Of a DNA stretch of 64,000 nt, positions 35,518 to 43,953 are shown piece by piece. The notes under the pieces are model-generated. The model did no database searches and had not been told where the DNA came from. It saw nothing but the letters and a program-made list of their open reading frames with translations. The stretch covers positions 62,001 through 126,000 of the forward strand of contig JAJFGF010000072.1 of NCBI GenBank assembly GCA_021776245.1, given 5' to 3'. Each line of letters opens with the position of its first letter. The first letter of the stretch is position 1. The stretch is from Hyphococcus sp. (lineage in GTDB: Bacteria > Pseudomonadota > Alphaproteobacteria > Caulobacterales > Parvularculaceae). The position numbers and the translations under genes are program-made.

Positions 35518-36305
35518 GGGTTTTTCCGCGGATCGTTTGCACGCGCAAAGAGTCTGAAGAAATTATCGCTTGTCGCTGCGGCTATGTCTTCCAGCGCCAA
35601 ACATTTGATCTCCGCCAGCTTGGCCGCCACATGTTGTACATAAGCCGGTTCATTGCGCCGCCCGCGCATGGGAACTGGCGCGAGATAAGGACAATCCGTT
35701 TCGATGATGATGCGGTCAAGTGGCGTTGCTTCAGCGATCGCGCGGATATCGCTTGCGTTTTTGAACGTGATAATGCCGGCAAACGATATATAACCGCCAA
35801 GTTTCAGAACGGTTTCCGCAAGTTCCGGCCCGCCCGTATAGCAGTGAAGGAGGGGCGTGAAGCCCCCTTCCCCATGCTCTTCTGTCAGCAAATCCCGCGT
35901 CGCATCGTCAGCTTCACGGGTGTGAATGATCAGCGGCAAGCCGGTTTTACGCGCCGCCGCAATATGCGCTTTGAAGACCGGCAGTTGATCCTCGCGGGCT
36001 GAATATTCGTAGTGAAAATCAAGTCCGCATTCGCCGATGCCAACCACGTTGTCATCCACTGCAAGTTCAATCAGCGTCTCCGCTTTCAGATCAGTATATT
36101 CTTTTGCATGATGCGGGTGGACGCCGACGCTGCGCCAGATCAACGGGTCATTTTTCGCAATCGCCGCAATCGCCAATGTCGAAGAGAGTTGGTCCGATAT
36201 GGTCAGCATCGCCTCAACGCCTGCAGCGCGGGCGCGTGCAATGACGTCATCGAGATCGTCGGCGTATTGTTCAGAATGCAAATTGACGTGGCTGTCGACG
36301 AGCAT
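35514..36305 (-). CDS. tatD: TatD-family metal-dependent hydrolase
   Basis: A 263-residue TIM-barrel hydrolase related to TatD DNases. Metal ligands are visible as DSHVNLHSEQY (His6 and, in place of the usual second His, position His10), GECGLDFHYEYS, LIIHTREA, LLHCYTGG and ETDCPYLAP. It follows holB by 6 bp and overlaps the MBL gene. In many relatives a methionyl-tRNA synthetase gene lies between holB and tatD; here it is absent. Confidence 0.92.
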   Translation of the reverse strand: MLVDSHVNLHSEQYADDLDDVIARARAAGVEAMLTISDQLSSTLAIAAIAKNDPLIWRSVGVHPHHAKEYTDLKAETLIELAVDDNVVGIGECGLDFHYEYSAREDQLPVFKAHIAAARKTGLPLIIHTREADDATRDLLTEEHGEGGFTPLLHCYTGGPELAETVLKLGGYISFAGIITFKNASDIRAIAEATPLDRIIIETDCPYLAPVPMRGRRNEPAYVQHVAAKLAEIKCLALEDIAAATSDNFFRLFARANDPRKNP

Positions 36306-36311
36306 CGGAGA

Positions 36312-37334
36312 TTACGCCGCCCGGCCGTTTAAGCCAGCGCGAAGATCATAGGCAATCGCATAAATCAGCTGTGCACGATCAAGATTAAGGCCCTCGCCCC
36401 GGGAAATCAGCGCCGCGGTTTCTTCCCACGCTGCAACCAGTCCGGCCGGCGAGGCATTTTGGAATAACGGACTGATCTTTCCCGCCGCCGCGCCGCGTGC
36501 GGCGTCACTGAGCGTATCGACAATTGCCTCCTTGAAAATGTCCCATCGGCCGTCGCCCGCCTTGCCGGTAAGGCCCGCGATAAACGGTGCGATATCGCTG
36601 TTGAGCGCCGCGGACTTTAAAAAACCCTGCGCCAGTTTGATGGCTTCAACGCCGTCGCCGGCGGCGAGCGTCAACGCATAGCCCGGCCGACCCCGGGCAA
36701 ACGGCGCGAGGGTTTGGGCTTCATTGCGCGCAACCCCCGCCGCAATTAACAGCGCCTCGACGTCCGCATCGGCCAATGGCGGCAGATCGATCCGGCGACA
36801 GCGCGACCGGATGGTCGCAACCAAACGCCCGGGCGCCGCTGACAGCAGCAATAAGGTGGTTTTTGCAGGCGGTTCTTCGAGCACCTTCAAAAGCGCATTG
36901 GCGGCGTTGCGGTTCATATCGTCAGCGCTGTCGATGACGGCGACGCGATCGCCGCCGCCCGCCGCCGTGCGATTCATGAAAGAGATCAATCTGCGGATCG
37001 TTTCCACAGTAATTTCAGACTGGTATCTGGATTTCTTCTCGTCCCACACGCGTTCCGCCACAAAAAGATCCGGGTGGGCGCCTGCCGCCGCCAGATGAAA
37101 AACCCGGGCGTCACGGGAAACGTCAAAATCATCGTCATTGGCGAGCGCTTGAGGATCGAGCAGGCCCCGCGCAATGCGATAGGCCAGGGTCGCTTTTCCG
37201 GCGCCTTTTGGCCCGGCGATGATCCAGCCATGGCTCAACGCGCCGTCCCGGCGCAACGCTCTGAGGCGACGTTCAATATCGGCGCGACCGGTCTGTTCGG
37301 CGCGCGCCTGGGGCGGGAGGAGATCGCTTTCCAT
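36312..37334 (-). CDS. holB: DNA polymerase III delta' subunit
   Basis: A 340-residue clamp-loader subunit. The AAA fold is visible: GWIIAGPKGAGKATLAYRIARGLL (P-loop-like, GPKGAGKAT), VAVIDSADDMNRNAANALLKVLEEPPAKTTLLLLS (delta' signature with the LEEPP and SRC region). SRCRRIDLPPL follows. The lower half is the helical collar domain. It lies between tmk and tatD, 78 bp from tmk, where a partial palindromic repeat (37351-37391) fills the gap. Confidence 0.92.
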   Translation of the reverse strand: MESDLLPPQARAEQTGRADIERRLRALRRDGALSHGWIIAGPKGAGKATLAYRIARGLLDPQALANDDDFDVSRDARVFHLAAAGAHPDLFVAERVWDEKKSRYQSEITVETIRRLISFMNRTAAGGGDRVAVIDSADDMNRNAANALLKVLEEPPAKTTLLLLSAAPGRLVATIRSRCRRIDLPPLADADVEALLIAAGVARNEAQTLAPFARGRPGYALTLAAGDGVEAIKLAQGFLKSAALNSDIAPFIAGLTGKAGDGRWDIFKEAIVDTLSDAARGAAAGKISPLFQNASPAGLVAAWEETAALISRGEGLNLDRAQLIYAIAYDLRAGLNGRAA

Positions 37335-37350
37335 GGGATTTGTTTATAGC

Positions 37351-37391
37351 GCCGGACAAAAAGTGGCTACCGGTTTTTCGCCCCCCACCGG
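37351..37391. repeat. Partial palindromic element between tmk and holB
   Basis: CAAAAAGTGGCTACCGGTTTTTCG matches the central part of the alphaproteobacterial-type palindrome at 13771-13815 (AAAAGTGG-x-ACCGGTTTTCC). The outer arms are missing. Confidence 0.4.
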
Positions 37392-37412
37392 CTTTGCTGG
37401 CATTTGGGCGGC

Positions 37413-38066
37413 CTAAAGAATGCGAAATTTACGGGCGACGTCGTGGATCCGATGAAATACCGCATCGGCATCGCCGGTGGCGTCAACGACAGCGCAGCGC
37501 TCCGGCGTTCGTTTGGCAATTTCAAGATAGGCTGCGCGCACTTGTTCCTGGTAGGCGGCGCCTTTCGATTCAAATCTCTCTTCGCGACCGGTCGCCCCGC
37601 CGCGGGCGCCCGCGCGATGCAATCCGTCGGAGACGGGCAAATCGAGAATGATCGTGAGATCGGGATCATTATCGCCGACGACAATATCGTGGAGCGTGTT
37701 GACGGTCTCTTCGCCGAGCGCCCCGGCGATCCCCTGATAGGCCATGGTTGAATCGGCAAAACGGTCGGTGATGACCACAGCGTTCCGTTTTAACGCCGGC
37801 AGGATGGTGCGCTCCAGATGATCGGCGCGCGATGCGTAAACCAGAAGCGCTTCGGTCAGCGACGACCAACGTTCGGCGTCGCCTTCGACAAAAAGCTTGC
37901 GTATAATTTCTGCGCCCGGCGATCCGCCTGGTTCCCGCGTAATGACGACCTCACGACCGGCCGCGCCAAACGCATCAGCCAGCCGCTTGATCTGCGTTGA
38001 CTTGCCTGAACCATCGCCGCCTTCAAAGGAAATAAAAAGGCCCGGCCGTTTGGCGCCGCCGGGCAT
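37413..38066 (-). CDS. tmk: Thymidylate kinase
   Basis: A 217-residue enzyme phosphorylating dTMP to dTDP. The P-loop is FEGGDGSGKST, the DR(F/Y) motif DRFADSTMAYQG is complete, and ITREPGGSPGAEIIRKL is the dTMP-binding region. Its ATG directly follows the TAA stop of the D-Ala-D-Ala carboxypeptidase gene (38067-38069), so translation is coupled. Confidence 0.95.
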   Translation of the reverse strand: MPGGAKRPGLFISFEGGDGSGKSTQIKRLADAFGAAGREVVITREPGGSPGAEIIRKLFVEGDAERWSSLTEALLVYASRADHLERTILPALKRNAVVITDRFADSTMAYQGIAGALGEETVNTLHDIVVGDNDPDLTIILDLPVSDGLHRAGARGGATGREERFESKGAAYQEQVRAAYLEIAKRTPERCAVVDATGDADAVFHRIHDVARKFRIL

Positions 38067-39230
38067 TTACTGCGCCGCGCGGGTAGAGGTGTCTTCACTC
38101 GGCGGCTTGGCAAACAGCATCTTCGCCGCCAGCCCAATCTTGCCAAAAAGGCTCATTTCGCCGACGGCGCGGCCCGCATAGAGGGGATATTCCCGCGACG
38201 GCCCGCCTGCGACCGCGACTTTCAAATAACCAATTTGCTGGTTCTCCCGAATTGGCGCTGCGATTGGCCCTTCATAAACGACTGTCGCTGTCGCATCATC
38301 AAGCGCCTGGCGGTGCATGATCAGATCGACAGATTCCTTTGTTAAAAGCGGCACGCTTGCCGTCTTGCCTTTAAATACTTCCGCCTCAGCGACGACATCG
38401 CCAGGCTGAAAGAATTGCTTGGTCGCAAAATCATCAAAGGCGATGCGCATCAGCCGCGTCGTTTCCATAATCCGCTCTTTTTCGGAAGTAAGCCCGTTCA
38501 CGACAATGATGCGGCGCTCGTCATTGCGAACAGCTGATCCAACAAGGCCATACCCGGATTCCTCCGTATGCCCTGTTTTGAGGCCATCGGCGCCGTCAAA
38601 ACTCTCAAGCAACGGGTTACGATTGGGCTGGCGAATTTTTTCCCAGGTAAATTCACGCTCGGCGAACAACGCATAATAAGAACCATATTCGTTAATGATT
38701 TTGCGCGTCAGCGTCGCCAGATCGCGCATGCTCATCTTGTGATCGGGGTCCGGCCAGCCGGTGGCGTTGGCAAAAGTTGAATCGACCATACCCCATTCGC
38801 GCGCCTTTTGCGTCATCAACTCGGCAAAGGCTTCCTCTGACCCCGCGAGGTTTTCCGCAATCACAATACAGGCGTCATTTCCCGATTGAACGATAACGCC
38901 GCGCAAAAGATCGATCAGCGGGATCTGCGTATCGACGCGGACCCACATTTTCGATCCGCCCATGCGCCACGCCTTTGCGCTGACATTGAATTCATCCGTC
39001 AGGCTAAGCGAGCCGTTTTTGAGGCGCTCAAATACGATTGCAACAGTCATCAGTTTCGACATCGAAGCCGGCGCCGTTTGCACGCGCCCGTTTTTGTCAA
39101 ACAACACCTCCCCGGTGCGGTAATCCATGATAACAGCGTATTCCGCCGCCGTTTCAATCGGCGCCTGCGCGAACGCAGGCGCGGCGGCGCACAAACACAT
39201 CAGGGCAATAATTCGTTTGGCGAAAAGCAA
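38067..39230 (-). CDS. dacC: D-alanyl-D-alanine carboxypeptidase (class A PBP)
   Basis: A 387-residue penicillin-binding protein trimming peptidoglycan pentapeptides in the periplasm. A TTG at 39230 is the likely start, since GAGGAG lies 7 bases upstream; a GTG at 39248 is in frame but lacks a site. A signal peptide follows (RIIALMCLCAAAPAFAQ). Active-site motifs: SMSK (about 56-59), SGN in VQSGNDACI, and KTG in DGLKTGHTEES. The C-terminal beta-rich PBP5-like domain is present (EVFKGKTASVPLLTKES). It is the gene between rlpA and tmk. Confidence 0.92.
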   Translation of the reverse strand: MLFAKRIIALMCLCAAAPAFAQAPIETAAEYAVIMDYRTGEVLFDKNGRVQTAPASMSKLMTVAIVFERLKNGSLSLTDEFNVSAKAWRMGGSKMWVRVDTQIPLIDLLRGVIVQSGNDACIVIAENLAGSEEAFAELMTQKAREWGMVDSTFANATGWPDPDHKMSMRDLATLTRKIINEYGSYYALFAEREFTWEKIRQPNRNPLLESFDGADGLKTGHTEESGYGLVGSAVRNDERRIIVVNGLTSEKERIMETTRLMRIAFDDFATKQFFQPGDVVAEAEVFKGKTASVPLLTKESVDLIMHRQALDDATATVVYEGPIAAPIRENQQIGYLKVAVAGGPSREYPLYAGRAVGEMSLFGKIGLAAKMLFAKPPSEDTSTRAAQ

Positions 39231-39319
39231 TTCAAATCTCCTCAGCACTCAAAACAAAAATCGTCATTAAACGGCATCGGCCGCGGCGGAAAGCCCTTTT
39301 GAAGGCTCCTCAGGGCGTT

Positions 39320-40327
39320 TTACGGCGTCAAATGGACGATCGACGCATCACCATAGCCCGCTGCGCGCACCGCTTCCAGCGGCGCGGCGGCTTTTTCCGC
39401 CGAGGGATATGGCCCCATATTGATGCGGTAAAAAATTGCGCCATTCTCGTTTTCAATACGCGTGACCCTGAGCGGGCCGGTTTCCGAAAGGGCGCCTTTC
39501 AGGGTCTCAATATTGTCAAGGCTGGAAAGTGTGGCGACGCGAATGACGTAGAGCGCTTCGACGGCGCTTTCCGGCGCCTTTGTGAGATCAATGATCGGCT
39601 GTGCTTCCGGTTCCGGCAGGGGGATTTCTAATATCTCGACCAACGCCGGCTGTGCCGGGCTTGCCTCAGCAATTACGATTTTTTCTGAAATGACCCGCGC
39701 GGACTTTAGTGTGGGCGTCGGCGCCGGCGTACCCGCCATTGCGGTCATGACCGCGGCCGTATCTTCATCGTCGGCGACATTGCTCTCACCATCAATCAAC
39801 GCCGCAGCGGCGACAACAATCGGCTGTTCGCCGGGTTGCGGCGCCCTTCCCGCCAGCACCGCCGGCGCGACATAGCGGACCCGGACGCGGGCCAGCCCGT
39901 TTTGTTCGAAGCCGAGGCGGCGCGCGGCCGCACGCGACATATCGATCACCCGGCCCCGGGCGAACGGGCCCCGGTCATTAACGCGGACGTTTATCTTCCG
40001 GCCGTTTTCAAGATTGGTGACTTCAACAATCGACGGCAGCGGCAGGGTTTTGTGCGCCGCCGACATTCTGTTCATATCGAATATTTCGCCATTGGCGGTC
40101 GGCCGGCCATGGAATTCACGCCCATACCAGGACGCAACGCCCACGGCTTCATAGTCCGGATCGTGCTTTGGGTAATACCAGCGACCGCCCACCTGGTAGG
40201 GATTGCCGACTTTATAATGCGGCGACGGCGCCGATGTATGGCGCGGCGAGGCGCAGGCAGCCGCCAATAAGAGCAGCGCAAAAGCAAGCGGCTTTGAGAT
40301 CGGTCGAAAGGCTTTATTGGCGCTCAT
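39320..40327 (-). CDS. rlpA: RlpA-like septal ring lytic transglycosylase with SPOR domain
   Basis: A 335-residue outer-membrane lipoprotein (lipobox AAAC near residue 24). The double-psi beta-barrel RlpA domain covers about 60-155: GVASWYGREFHGRPTANGE, AAHKTLPLPSIVEVTNL, VNDRGPFARGRVIDMS, with the catalytic Asp in NDRGPF and the Glu in NGEIFD. A Pro/Ala-rich linker leads to a C-terminal SPOR domain (about 255-332) for binding denuded glycan at the division site. It acts on peptidoglycan strands lacking stem peptides in Pseudomonas. It is the first gene of the rlpA-dac-tmk-holB-tatD-MBL set. Confidence 0.92.
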   Translation of the reverse strand: MSANKAFRPISKPLAFALLLLAAACASPRHTSAPSPHYKVGNPYQVGGRWYYPKHDPDYEAVGVASWYGREFHGRPTANGEIFDMNRMSAAHKTLPLPSIVEVTNLENGRKINVRVNDRGPFARGRVIDMSRAAARRLGFEQNGLARVRVRYVAPAVLAGRAPQPGEQPIVVAAAALIDGESNVADDEDTAAVMTAMAGTPAPTPTLKSARVISEKIVIAEASPAQPALVEILEIPLPEPEAQPIIDLTKAPESAVEALYVIRVATLSSLDNIETLKGALSETGPLRVTRIENENGAIFYRINMGPYPSAEKAAAPLEAVRAAGYGDASIVHLTP

Positions 40328-40553
40328 GCGTCGGTTCCGGCGGCTTTCTGCCTGTCGCCTTGGTCGCCAACGCGGCGTGATCCGGGCAAAGGCGGCGGCT
40401 ATAGTTGCTCATCGCAGAAAGCCCGCCAAGTCTTAATCTTACGTTAACCGTTGAGCGTTTCGCAGAGGACATGCGGCTTGCCATTTCGAAAGGCCGCGCT
40501 ATGAGTGCGTGCACTTTGCGACAAGCGCTGGATGCCGGCGCAGCGCCCGGTCT

Positions 40554-40643
40554 GGAGGGGTGGCAGAGTGGTCGAATGCGGCGGTCTTGAAAACCGTTGA
40601 GCGTGTGAGCGTTCCGTGGGTTCGAATCCCACCCCCTCCGCCA
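40554..40643 (+). tRNA. tRNA-Ser (anticodon TGA)
   Basis: The class II cloverleaf is 90 bases: acceptor GGAGGGG with CCCCTCC, anticodon loop CTTGAAA, a long variable arm, T arm GTGGG-TTCGAAT-CCCAC, and encoded CCA. It lies between rlpA and the histidine kinase, on the opposite strand to both. Confidence 0.95.
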
Positions 40644-40732
40644 CTACATTCAATTGTCCAGCCCGGAAATACATCCGTACGCAGCCGGGCATCAGCGGTC
40701 TGCGCCTGCGCGGTCAAGCCCGTCAAATGAAC

Positions 40733-42943
40733 TTATGCGGATTTTTTCATCGGGAAAAGCAGGCTTTCGCAAATTGCCGCGCAGATGGACTCGGCGTTCA
40801 CCGGCTTGGAGACAAATCCGTCAAATCCAACGGCTTTATAATGCGCGACCTCATGATCCAATGTACATGCGGTAACGGCAATGACTGGAACGGGATCGCG
40901 CCTGGATAAAGTCTCCATCTTGCGGATGTCAGCCAATGCTTCTTCTCCATCCATGACCGGCATTTGAATATCCATCAGGACAATATCAAACTGGCCCTTC
41001 GCGAATTGCTCGACAGCCTCCTTGCCGTTCGTCGCAAATGTAAGCTTAAATCCCAGCGGTTCCATAAATGTTTGAAGCACCATTCGGTTGATTGCGTTAT
41101 CTTCTGCAACCAGCACGGCAATATCGGCATAGGGCGCGACGCCGTCCGTCTCGGGTGAGTCTATTTCGCTGTTTTCCGCCTCGGCGGCGTCCGTTACTTC
41201 AGTCGGCAACCACACGCGAAAAACCGAACCTGCATTTTCGGCGCTCTCCACGCTGATCCGGCCGCCCATCGCGGTCGTCAGACCTTTTGCGATGGAAAGC
41301 CCCAAACCCGTCCCGCCATAGCGGCGCGTTGTGGAATCATCAGCCTGTTGAAACCGATCGAAAACACGCGACAGCTGATCCGGCGTCATGCCAATGCCCG
41401 TATCTTTCACTTCAAACATCACTTCAGAATGCTCGGACTCATCGTCAAAGACGGTACAAAACACTGTCACATCGCCCTGGTCCGTAAATTTAATGGCATT
41501 GCCGACCAGATTATGCAGGACCTGCCAGATGCGGGTGGGATCCCCCAGGCGTAATTTGTCGAGGCCTTCGCAACCGTGTACAGCCAGCTCAATATCTTTT
41601 TCGCGTGCTTTGAGCGCATGAAGCGACTCAATTTTTTTCAGGATGTCGCTGAGCTGATACGGAACGTTTTCTATTGCAATCACGCCCGCTTCGATGCGCG
41701 AGAAGTCAAGAACGTCGTTGAGAATGCGCAAAAGCATGTCGCCGGATTCACGAATGACACTCAGTAACCGGGATTGTTTTTCCGAAAGATCGGTCGCTTC
41801 CAACGCCGCCGCCATCCCGAGGACCCCATTCATAGGCGTGCGGATTTCGTGGCTCATTGTTGCAAGAAAAGTTGATTTTGCCGCATTTGCCTGCTCGGCT
41901 TTATGCAAGGCCGCGGCCAGCTTTTCTTCACGTTCAATCCTTTCCGTAATGTCTCGTTCAATAGCGATATAGCGCTCAACTTCGCCACACTCATCAAAAA
42001 CCGGATTGATCTGCAATTCGAGCCAATAGGCGCGGCCGGATTTTGAATAATTTCGTACTTGCGTTCTGATCGGTTTCTTTTGCGCGAGGGCGTGGGCCAT
42101 TTTTTGCGCTGCGTCGGCATCGGATTGCTTTCCATGCAACAATTTTTCCGGCGCCCGGCCCTGCGCCTCCGAAAGGGAAAACCCCGTAAACTTTGTGAAT
42201 GCCGGATTCGCCCATTCAATTCTGCGGTCTTTATCACAGATAACAACGATATCTTCAGTATGTTGAGCAACAAGCGCCAGCCGCGCCAATTCAGCTGATT
42301 GCTCTTCTATTTGGCGATTTCGCTGCTCGATGGCTGACTGAATAGTGACTCGATCGTCACGTTCAAACGCGAGCCCGATCAGCTCTGCCAGAGAGGCCGC
42401 GAACGAGGTTTCGTCGGGCGTCCACCGCCGCCCCACGCCGACTGACTCACAACACAAAACACCACGTACGCCAACGCTTGATGGGATCTGGGCGTCCATC
42501 ATCGATACAATATTTAATGGGCGTAAATAGGATTCGTTGAATTCGCTCGTGCGCGGATCCGATTGCGCATCATGAACATCGATCACACGACTTGAGAATA
42601 CGGCTTCAAAATAGGCGGGATATTTTTCGCTTTCCAACTCGGCGCCATCGGTATGCGCGCGCGTTTCGGCATCATAGAGATCAATACAACAAATTTTTTG
42701 ACGATTATCATTATAGGTCCAAACGCTGGTGCGCCTTACACTCAGCATACGGCAGGCTGTTTCAGTCGCCTCCTTCAAGAATTCCTGCAACGGCGTTGCC
42801 GATGCGAAATGGAGCTGCATCAATAGATCGAGTTCATGATTATACTGCCGCATGCGCGCAAGCGCCTGTTGCGGCGCCGGGTTCGGCGCGTCGGGTCCGG
42901 TCTTCAACGCGACCTTTGTAATGGGATCAGAGGGCCGCGACAT
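40733..42943 (-). CDS. GAF-PAS hybrid sensor histidine kinase
   Basis: A 736-residue soluble hybrid kinase. Domain order: GAF (about 40-195), PAS with a PAC tail (about 225-335), HisKA with phosphorylation site His365 in MSHEIRTPMNG, HATPase (about 470-585; N box NLVGNAIKF, G boxes DTGIGM and GGTGLGLSI), and a C-terminal receiver with Asp658 in FDIVLMDIQMPVMDG. There is no transmembrane segment, so the signal is cytoplasmic, and no internal HPt domain, so a separate HPt protein is needed to pass phosphate on. The frame extends to 43057, but the upstream part lacks a good site; 42943 is an estimate. The signal is unknown. Confidence 0.9.
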   Translation of the reverse strand: MSRPSDPITKVALKTGPDAPNPAPQQALARMRQYNHELDLLMQLHFASATPLQEFLKEATETACRMLSVRRTSVWTYNDNRQKICCIDLYDAETRAHTDGAELESEKYPAYFEAVFSSRVIDVHDAQSDPRTSEFNESYLRPLNIVSMMDAQIPSSVGVRGVLCCESVGVGRRWTPDETSFAASLAELIGLAFERDDRVTIQSAIEQRNRQIEEQSAELARLALVAQHTEDIVVICDKDRRIEWANPAFTKFTGFSLSEAQGRAPEKLLHGKQSDADAAQKMAHALAQKKPIRTQVRNYSKSGRAYWLELQINPVFDECGEVERYIAIERDITERIEREEKLAAALHKAEQANAAKSTFLATMSHEIRTPMNGVLGMAAALEATDLSEKQSRLLSVIRESGDMLLRILNDVLDFSRIEAGVIAIENVPYQLSDILKKIESLHALKAREKDIELAVHGCEGLDKLRLGDPTRIWQVLHNLVGNAIKFTDQGDVTVFCTVFDDESEHSEVMFEVKDTGIGMTPDQLSRVFDRFQQADDSTTRRYGGTGLGLSIAKGLTTAMGGRISVESAENAGSVFRVWLPTEVTDAAEAENSEIDSPETDGVAPYADIAVLVAEDNAINRMVLQTFMEPLGFKLTFATNGKEAVEQFAKGQFDIVLMDIQMPVMDGEEALADIRKMETLSRRDPVPVIAVTACTLDHEVAHYKAVGFDGFVSKPVNAESICAAICESLLFPMKKSA

Positions 42944-43297
42944 CACGGCAAACAACATTTGCGCAAGGCGGCGGCCATGTGGGCAATTTGCAGCGAATTT
43001 GCGTTGTCTGTTCCGAGGCGGTAGCTCGCCCGGCAAACCGTTAAACGAAAATTCCAATCACCCACTGGCATTGCTGCTACCCGGTCGTCTAATCTCCCAA
43101 TTGAAACAACCTATAGGTGCATCGTTAAAGCTATATTAAAATTGCGCCACAACCCTATTGCTGCGGGCTGTCCAGCTATTTGCGACGCGCACTTTTAGTG
43201 ACCTGGCGCGGCACAAAATCGGGGCGCGCCATAAATCTGGCGGTCCTCCCCGGTCCTACTTAACCGGCATACACAAACACCGCGCTTGCCGCAAAAA

Positions 43298-43650
43298 TCA
43301 AGACAGCGCAGCGCGCCCGCGATCCGTCATGATCTGGTAAAGCTGTCGCGCATCATTCAAACGCGCGAGCGGCGGCGGATCGTTGTTGTCTTCTGGACGC
43401 TCACGCACCTCAAGCGCCGCAGTTGAGTCGAGGTCGAGCCGGGTCAAAAGCTGCGCGCGGGTTTCCTCTGGCGCGTCTGTGAAGCGCTCATAACAGAAAA
43501 ACACAAGCTGATCGCCCAAGGCGTCCGCCTGCTGCATCAAATAATCATAAGCGTCGATCCACAAATCGAGCCAGTAAGATAATTGCCCCGGCTCGCCATA
43601 AGCTGAAGCGGCGGCGCCGTCGAACACCAAACGCCGTTGGTCGCCGCCAA
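43298..43650 (-). pseudogene. Truncated sulfotransferase (3' fragment)
   Basis: These 353 bases encode a sulfotransferase C-terminus, with no PAPS-binding N-terminus. They line up without gaps, at equal length, with 46450-46802, the 3' end of the intact sulfotransferase. A core of about 100 bases (near 43550-43650 and 46702-46802) differs at only a few positions, while the last 200 bases are more diverged. The homology stops abruptly just after 43650. The frame stays open upstream to 44065 but that part is unrelated. Same orientation as the intact copy, so they are direct repeats flanking the large membrane protein gene. Confidence 0.85.
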
Positions 43651-43953
43651 GGCGCGCGTGCAAAAAACAGAGACTCTTGCAGTTTTTGTTGCAAACATTA
43701 ATGCCCCCTTGCCCCCGAAGCCGCCTCGTCGCGGCGGATATTGAAGAAATTGGAATCCGAGCCTGCGCCCAAATAAGTCTGGCAATAACCAAAACAAATT
43801 CGTCACAACAATCGTGACATCCAACGAAAAATGAAGGATATGGGATGGCGAAGAGTGAGCGGCCGTGGCTATGTGCGTGGCGCATGACTGCCCTTTTTTT
43901 GAGGCCGTCAACACCGCGTTGAGCGGGGCTATTTTGAAGGGAAGAAATCGCTG